This document shows positions 4,677 to 5,774 of a stretch of 5,774 nucleotides of DNA, piece after piece (position 1 is the stretch's first letter; every line of letters begins with the position of its first letter). The notes below the pieces were generated by a model. That model saw nothing but the letters and a program-made list of their open reading frames with translations, ran no database searches and had not been told where the DNA came from. A program made the translations under genes and the position numbers. Location of the stretch: assembly GCA_009835515.1 (NCBI GenBank), contig VXXH01000085.1:1-5774 (forward strand), given 5' to 3'. This stretch comes from Candidatus Poribacteria bacterium (GTDB lineage Bacteria; Poribacteria; WGA-4E; WGA-3G).

Positions 4677-5774
4677 ATGAAGAAACGAGTACTCATTATC
4701 GGTTGGGACTGTGCCGCCCCGGAACTCGTCTTTGACGCATTCAAAGACGATATGCCCAACACACATCGCTTAGTGGAAGAAGGCATCTACGGTGAATTAG
4801 AAAGCACAATCCCACCTATCACCGTGCCTGCGTGGATGTGTATGATGACAAGCCGAGATCCCGGCGAACTCGGCATCTACGGCTTTCGCAACCGCAAGGA
4901 TTACTCCTACGATGCTTTGACGATTGCCAACGCACATGCCATAAAAGTCCCAACACTCTGGGACCTCTTAGGACAGGCGGAAAAGAAATCTGTTGTTCTC
5001 GGTGTACCGCTCACCTATCCCGCCAAGCCGTTTCCGGGGTGGATGATCACCAGTTTCCTTACACCTGACCGCAATCCGCAGTGGACGTTCCCAAGACGCC
5101 TGTCGCGGGAAATTGATCAGGTCGCAAGCGATTACATGATAGATATCCCCAACTTCCGAACCGACCGGCGCGCCGAACTGGAACAACAACTTCTCAAGAT
5201 GACCACCGAACGCTTCAAATTCGCACGCCATCTGATTAAGACAAAAGATTGGGATTTCTTCACGATGGTTGAGATGGGTTCCGACCGACTTCATCACGCT
5301 TTCTGGCGGTTTTGGGATACAACGCATCGGGAATATGAACCAAATTCGTTATTCTCAGAGACAATGCGGAACTACTATCGCGTTCTCGACGCAGAACTCG
5401 GAGAAACATTAGCGTGTGTTGATGAAGACACCACGGTTATCATTGTCTCAGACCACGGGGCAAAACGGATGGACGGCGGCATCTGTGTCAACGAGTGGTT
5501 CCAAAAACATGGTTACCTAACGCTTAAAACCGAACCGCAAAAGATTACACGATGGACACCAGAGATGGTAGATTGGGAAAAAACAAAAGCATGGGGAGAA
5601 GGCGGATATTACGGACGGATTTTTATAAACGTTGAAGGCAGAGAACCTCAGGGGATTGTGAGCGCGGAAAATTGTGAAAACGTCCGCGATGCATTAAAAG
5701 CACAACTTGAAGCCATCGTAGACGAAGCCGGAAACAACATCAACACGCGCGTCTTTAAACCCGAAGAGGTTTAC
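4677..5774 (+). CDS. Type I phosphodiesterase / nucleotide pyrophosphatase family protein (3' end outside window)
   Basis: The reading frame is open from ATG 4677 to the window edge, 366 residues without a stop. It belongs to the phosphodiesterase/nucleotide-pyrophosphatase branch of the alkaline phosphatase superfamily, two-metal enzymes that cleave phosphate mono- or diesters. Expected residues are D11 in IIGWDCA, the Thr nucleophile T49 in PPITVPAW (49-53 region), D203 and H207 in SDRLHHAFW, and D259-H260 in IVSDHG. The spacings match characterised NPP enzymes. The last metal-binding His should lie in the missing C-terminal part. The stretch PGELGIYGF (62-70) corresponds to the family's NPGKHGIFGF-like segment. 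No signal peptide is seen, so it is probably cytoplasmic. The start follows the PhyH stop by 14 bases and overlaps the TGA of a four-codon frame beginning at 4669 (ATGA overlap). The substrate cannot be read; a nucleotide, phospholipid-headgroup or sugar phosphodiester are all possible. Confidence 0.9.
   Translation, partial: MKKRVLIIGWDCAAPELVFDAFKDDMPNTHRLVEEGIYGELESTIPPITVPAWMCMMTSRDPGELGIYGFRNRKDYSYDALTIANAHAIKVPTLWDLLGQAEKKSVVLGVPLTYPAKPFPGWMITSFLTPDRNPQWTFPRRLSREIDQVASDYMIDIPNFRTDRRAELEQQLLKMTTERFKFARHLIKTKDWDFFTMVEMGSDRLHHAFWRFWDTTHREYEPNSLFSETMRNYYRVLDAELGETLACVDEDTTVIIVSDHGAKRMDGGICVNEWFQKHGYLTLKTEPQKITRWTPEMVDWEKTKAWGEGGYYGRIFINVEGREPQGIVSAENCENVRDALKAQLEAIVDEAGNNINTRVFKPEEVY

Noticed and set aside
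4669..4680. Three-residue leader peptide (ATG AAG ATA TGA) overlapping the phosphodiesterase start
   Set aside because: It lacks a ribosome site of its own and such a short frame is easily chance; noted only because its stop overlaps the next start as ATGA.
4968..5327. 119-residue minus-strand frame opposite the phosphodiesterase gene
   Set aside because: The opposite strand encodes catalytic motifs of a known family; the antisense translation shows nothing recognisable.
1..5774. CRISPR array, tRNA, rRNA, transposase or phage genes
   Set aside because: No regularly spaced repeats, cloverleaf-like segment or recombinase/transposase-like protein was seen on either strand.

Overview
The window reads as a piece of an environmental bacterial chromosome. 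All five genes are on the + strand and are separated by short spacers that carry dispersed-repeat-like DNA. The best taxonomic guess is Candidatus Poribacteria, with a Planctomycetes-like or other uncultured lineage as the alternative. The guess rests on three things: a sulfatase, a phytanoyl-CoA-dioxygenase-like protein of an HGGG type and a sugar-acid-dehydratase-like enzyme lie side by side; the intergenic repeats have the form C5-6 TGATAA G4-6; and base composition is intermediate. It is inference from gene content, because no rRNA or other phylogenetic marker is present.

Layout. Positions 1-192 are non-coding and hold a G-tract repeat (23-53) and a 72-base element bounded by ATTACCG/CGGTAAT (92-163). 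Then come a UxuA/mannonate-dehydratase-like TIM-barrel enzyme (193-1131) and, after 14 bases, a FemAB-like GNAT-fold transferase (1146-2153). The 82-base gap that follows contains a second G-tract repeat, whose last G-run also forms the ribosome binding site of a Cys-type sulfatase (2236-3588). A 273-base spacer (3589-3861) carries a perfect hairpin over the sulfatase stop codon, a GAGCGA/TCGCTC inverted repeat, a palindrome, a second ATTACCG/CGGTAAT element and a short tandem duplication. It leads into a PhyH-family Fe(II)/2-oxoglutarate oxygenase (3862-4662). After another 14 bases comes a type I phosphodiesterase/nucleotide pyrophosphatase-family enzyme (4677 onward) that runs off the window.

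How the genes may work together (inference). A sulfatase, a sugar-acid dehydratase and a phosphodiesterase fit breakdown of sulfated or otherwise decorated glycans or small polar esters. None of the proteins shows a signal peptide, so the chemistry would be cytoplasmic, on imported fragments. The PhyH protein and the FemAB-like protein have unknown substrates. There are probably two or three transcription units: 193-2153, the sulfatase (possibly reading on from the first), and 3862 to past the end.

No single feature here proves a new system. The points most worth a second look are: the PhyH protein, which lacks the usual iron-binding aspartate at its apparent HxD site (it has H-G-G); the paired 44-base repeats upstream of two metabolic genes; and two start sites (sulfatase and PhyH) whose ribosome binding sequences can fold into local hairpins.
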